This document shows positions 14,110-15,438 of a DNA stretch of 15,438 bases, one piece after another. The position numbers and the translations under genes were made by a program. The notes below the pieces were generated by a model. The model saw only the letters and a list, made by a program, of their open reading frames with translations. It did not search any database and was not told the DNA's origin. Numbering within the stretch: the first letter of the stretch is position 1; each line of letters opens with the position of its first letter. The stretch lies in assembly GCA_944363805.1 (NCBI GenBank), contig CALVVH010000031.1, forward strand, positions 1-15,438, in the 5' to 3' direction. Source of the stretch: an uncultured Bacilli bacterium. GTDB lineage: Bacteria; Bacillota_I; Bacilli_A; RF39; UBA660.

Positions 14110-14138
14110 ATTCTAAGTGTAAATAAATGTAATTGCAA
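14110..14138 (-). promoter_or_regulatory. Promoter of toxin-like mRNA, copy 1
   Basis: On the minus strand TTGCAA (14133-14138), 17 nt, TAGAAT (14110-14115). It gives a ~90-nt leader. Copy 2 has TTGCAA-17-TAGCAT at the same position. Confidence 0.72.
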
Positions 14139-14167
14139 GAAAAAGAGTGTGACAAAAATCGACATGA

Positions 14168-14196
14168 TAGACAATTAAGAAAATAACTGATATTAT
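14168..14196 (+). promoter_or_regulatory. Promoter of the thioredoxin-fold gene between the two loci
   Basis: TAGACA (14168-14173), 17 nt, TATTAT (14191-14196): five of six consensus bases in each box. It starts right at the end of the copy 1 repeat and gives a leader of about 45 nt. Confidence 0.55.
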
Positions 14197-14248
14197 TATG
14201 ATGTGATGTTTTATTAACAGATTTGATAAAATGAGGTGGAAGGTAGTA

Positions 14249-14962
14249 ATGAAAAGTAATAAAGTATTATATATAATTATTATTTTATGTTTTGTTTTAG
14301 TTATAGGATTTTGTGCTTTTTTGATAATTACGCATAAAGAAGAAGTATTGAGTGATAATGAAATGTTCAAAAGAGATTTTGAACAATATAATGGTCTTAC
14401 TTATGAAGATACTAATGATAAGGTAATAGATGTAGAAATACCTATAGATAATCCTTTTATATATAAAAGTGATAAAGAAATAGTAGATATTTTGAAAAAT
14501 GAAGAAGCATATGTTTTGTTTGGTTATGCTAGTTGTCCTCTTACAAGAGCTATAATTGAAACATTGATAGATGTTTTAGAAGAAAATAATATCGATACTG
14601 TATATTATGTTGATATCAAAGATATACGAGATGAATATAAATCTAATGGGAATATTGTAGCGGAGAAAGTAAAAAATGGGACTGATGCCTATTATGAAAT
14701 ATTGGATTTTTTTGGAACAGAGTTGGAAAGGTATTATGTGCCAGATGAAACGGGAATGTTTTTGTACGATACGAGAGTTACAAGATTAATGTCGCCGACT
14801 TTTGTAGCAGTAAGAAACGGAGAAATAGTTAGTATGCATGAAGAGTTAGTTGATACTTATGATGATAGTAATAGGGAACTTACTAGCGAAGAAAAAGAAG
14901 TATTAAAAGAAGAGTATGAAAAAGTTATAAGTATGATGAATGAAGAAGAAACTGCTGAATAA
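14249..14962 (+). CDS. Membrane-anchored thioredoxin-fold protein with a single active-site Cys
   Basis: 237 residues. MKSNK plus a hydrophobic helix (about 6-27) anchors an external domain. VLFGYASCPLTR (C96) sits where thioredoxins have CxxC, but the second Cys is Thr99. The cis-Pro strand MSPTFVAVRNGEIV comes near residue 185, and the C-terminus is a charged, probably coiled helix. It may form mixed disulfides or act without redox chemistry. The start is the ATG at 14249, preceded by GAGGTGGAAGG; the in-frame ATG at 14231 lacks a ribosome binding site. The gene lies between two direct repeats carrying toxin-antitoxin-like modules. It resembles the protein at 6805-7374 in layout, not closely in sequence. 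Confidence 0.75.
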   Translation: MKSNKVLYIIIILCFVLVIGFCAFLIITHKEEVLSDNEMFKRDFEQYNGLTYEDTNDKVIDVEIPIDNPFIYKSDKEIVDILKNEEAYVLFGYASCPLTRAIIETLIDVLEENNIDTVYYVDIKDIRDEYKSNGNIVAEKVKNGTDAYYEILDFFGTELERYYVPDETGMFLYDTRVTRLMSPTFVAVRNGEIVSMHEELVDTYDDSNRELTSEEKEVLKEEYEKVISMMNEEETAE

Positions 14963-15004
14963 TTAAATTTCTTTAAGTAAATAATTAAATTTCTTTAAGT
15001 AAAT
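14961..15004. repeat. Exact tandem duplication of 22 bp
   Basis: Two identical, adjacent 22-bp units (14961-14982 and 14983-15004), each AATTAAATTT then CTTTAAGTAAAT. They start inside the stop codon of the thioredoxin-fold gene and run up to the -35 of the copy 2 RNA. A recent slippage event is likely; unit number may vary between strains. Confidence 0.9.
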
Positions 15005-15006
15005 AC

Positions 15007-15035
15007 TTGAATAAATTTATGTTATTTGTTATATT
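15007..15035 (+). promoter_or_regulatory. Promoter of antitoxin-like RNA, copy 2
   Basis: TTGAAT (15007-15012), 17 nt, TATATT (15030-15035), the same as in copy 1. Confidence 0.75.
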
Positions 15036-15041
15036 ATATAT

Positions 15042-15109
15042 GTAAGTGTTACCCATGGTGGTGGGTAGCATCTACTCAAAGAGTTTGACGCTATTTTAGC
15101 GTCTTTTTT
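15042..15109 (+). ncRNA. Antitoxin-like small RNA, copy 2
   Basis: Predicted ~68-nt RNA with stem-loop GUUACCC (15048-15054)/GGGUAGC (15063-15069) and a terminator GACGCTA-TTT-TAGCGTC (15087-15103) followed by six T. It overlaps the 3' end of the second peptide gene in antisense. The ends are estimates. Confidence 0.65.
15087..15109 (+). terminator. Terminator of antitoxin-like RNA, copy 2
   Basis: Perfect 7-bp stem with a TTT loop and TTTTTT tail, overlapping the peptide stop codon on the other strand. Confidence 0.85.
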
Positions 15110-15176
15110 CCTTTATATTAGCCATTAAGCTAAGTATAATGATTATCACTACTAAATAAAATTCATTATCGTTCAT
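15096..15176 (-). CDS. Small hydrophobic type I toxin-like peptide, copy 2
   Basis: 26 codons, starting MNDNEFYLVV and ending NIKEKRR, with the same plan as copy 1: acidic start, Ile/Val/Leu core, basic tail. Most differences are conservative (Ile/Val, Ala/Ser, Asn/Lys). GTGAGG precedes the ATG by a few bases. The leader starts near 15269. Divergence between copies with the length and frame kept argues that both peptides are functional. Each pair may be insulated from the other by its own RNA. Confidence 0.72.
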   Translation of the reverse strand: MNDNEFYLVVIIIILSLMANIKEKRR

Positions 15177-15193
15177 GACCTCACATCATTCAT
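15173..15193 (-). CDS. Possible leader ORF overlapping toxin-like start 2
   Basis: ATG AAT GAT GTG AGG TCA TGA: six codons whose stop overlaps the toxin ATG (ATGA), preceded by GAGAGATTAGG. It sits where copy 1 has its leader ORF, but the peptide is not conserved, so if it matters it is through coupling. Confidence 0.3.
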   Translation of the reverse strand: MNDVRS

Positions 15194-15253
15194 CCTAATC
15201 TCTCAAAGGTAACCCCCTGGTAGCTGGAATCCAGCAAAGCAAAGTAGACGCTT

Positions 15254-15267
15254 CCACTATGGGTAAC
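15254..15267 (-). promoter_or_regulatory. 5' lock element in toxin-like leader 2
   Basis: The leader reads GUUACCCAUAGUGG and can pair at 13 of 14 positions with CCACCAUGGGUAAC in the 3' region of the same mRNA (15048-15061). Confidence 0.6.
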
Positions 15268-15275
15268 GGTTATTT

Positions 15276-15304
15276 ATGCTAAATATAAATAAATGTAATT
15301 GCAA
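15276..15304 (-). promoter_or_regulatory. Promoter of toxin-like mRNA, copy 2
   Basis: On the minus strand TTGCAA (15299-15304), 17 nt, TAGCAT (15276-15281), in the same place as in copy 1. Confidence 0.7.
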
Positions 15305-15324
15305 GAAAAAGAGTCCGACAAAAA

Positions 15325-15354
15325 TTGACATGAAGGAATTTTGTGAAATTTAAT
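15325..15354 (+). promoter_or_regulatory. Candidate promoter at the right edge
   Basis: TTGACA (15325-15330), 18 nt, TTTAAT (15349-15354). The predicted start is about 20 nt before the ATG at 15382. Confidence 0.45.
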
Positions 15355-15381
15355 GTATAGTGGTGTCAATAATTTGGGAAA

Positions 15382-15438
15382 ATGTCTCAAAAAAATTTAA
15401 TTATTAACGGAAAAATTTATTCCAATTGCTTTGTTGAT
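15382..15438 (+). CDS. Possible start of a further gene, cut by the window edge
   Basis: Nineteen codons open to the end of the window, beginning MSQKNLIINGKIY. A plausible promoter lies upstream, but the ribosome binding site (TTTGGGAAA) is weak and too close. Nothing can be said about function, and an open frame this short could be chance. Confidence 0.3.
   Translation, partial: MSQKNLIINGKIYSNCFVD

Larger units (their letters stand above)
13842..14167. repeat. Tandem locus copy 1
   Basis: About 326 bp that recurs in the same orientation at 15001-15333. The shared parts are the promoter and stem-loop of the plus-strand RNA, its terminator, the 26-codon minus-strand ORF, the structured leader with a CCCCCTG segment, and the minus-strand promoter. 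Between them the copies differ at many scattered bases, yet reading frame, spacing and stems are kept, the sign of selection on both the peptide and the RNA structures. Confidence 0.85.
15001..15333. repeat. Tandem locus copy 2
   Basis: Second copy of the ~330-bp unit, same orientation as 13842-14167. The stems are kept although bases differ. For example, the RNA stem-loop is GUUACCC/GGGUAGC here against GUUACC/GGUAAC in copy 1, and the leader hairpin is GCTGG-ATT-CCAGC here. Confidence 0.85.

Noticed and set aside
14113..14370. Minus-strand hydrophobic open frame near the copy 1 locus
   Set aside because: It covers the toxin-like promoter and is antisense to the N-terminal anchor of the thioredoxin-fold gene, which alone explains its hydrophobic composition; not present at copy 2.
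13842..15333. CRISPR array or insertion sequence ends
   Set aside because: Only two long copies with coding and promoter parts, no short regular repeats and spacers, no transposase and no target duplication.

Overview
The window is AT-rich DNA from a low-GC Gram-positive-type bacterium. Its content is typical of Bacillota: a pnp-DUF1653 pair, CspR/TrmL, an FtsK/SpoIIIE translocase, the spore-coat cotJ cluster, CCA-encoding tRNA genes and strong GGAGG-type ribosome binding sites. The surface protein and the run of membrane-anchored thioredoxin-fold proteins resemble gut Bacilli-related lineages (RF39/Erysipelotrichia-like); that placement is inference. cotJ genes behind a sigma-E-like promoter suggest a spore former or a descendant of one.

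Layout. 1-1842: 3' part of pnp, then a DUF1653 gene. 1846-3210 (minus): a compact UvrD/Rep-type helicase, possibly read from a leaderless mRNA. 3360-4918: an alanine-racemase-like gene that has lost key catalytic residues, overlapping a Nudix hydrolase gene. 4936-6068: a tRNA operon (Val-Thr-Tyr-Gln-Lys) with its own promoter and terminator. Its tRNA-Tyr gene is split inside the anticodon by a group I intron encoding a PD-(D/E)XK homing endonuclease. 6070-7400: a membrane-anchored CxxC thioredoxin-fold gene whose Shine-Dalgarno is split by an ORF-less group II intron, so a good ribosome binding site exists only after splicing. 7399-10920 (minus): ftsK/spoIIIE, a Cys-less thioredoxin-fold membrane protein, and trmL. 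10919-12016: a sigma-E-like promoter, a fused cotJA-cotJB gene and cotJC. 12140-13810: a signal-anchored surface protein. 13842-15333: two tandem copies of a compact locus flanking another thioredoxin-fold gene. The right edge probably holds the first codons of one more gene.

Main discoveries. (1) Each copy of the tandem locus encodes, on the minus strand, a conserved 26-residue hydrophobic peptide (starting MNDNEF, ending EKRR) with its own promoter, a leader of about 90 nt and a GAGG ribosome binding site. A short plus-strand RNA with its own promoter, stem-loop and terminator overlaps the 3' end of the peptide gene. This is the layout of a type I toxin-antitoxin system of the TxpA/RatA or BsrG/SR4 kind. 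In both copies 14 nt near the 5' end of the toxin mRNA are almost fully complementary to a segment past the toxin stop, which predicts a 5'-3' lock like that of hok mRNA. (2) The group II intron divides GAGG|TGG of a Shine-Dalgarno, and its EBS1 matches IBS1 over six pairs. (3) A group I intron with a homing endonuclease sits between anticodon bases U35 and A36 of tRNA-Tyr.

Two selfish introns thus lie within 1.6 kb of each other at an RNA-rich locus, and a duplicated RNA-regulated toxin-like module lies at the other end of the window.
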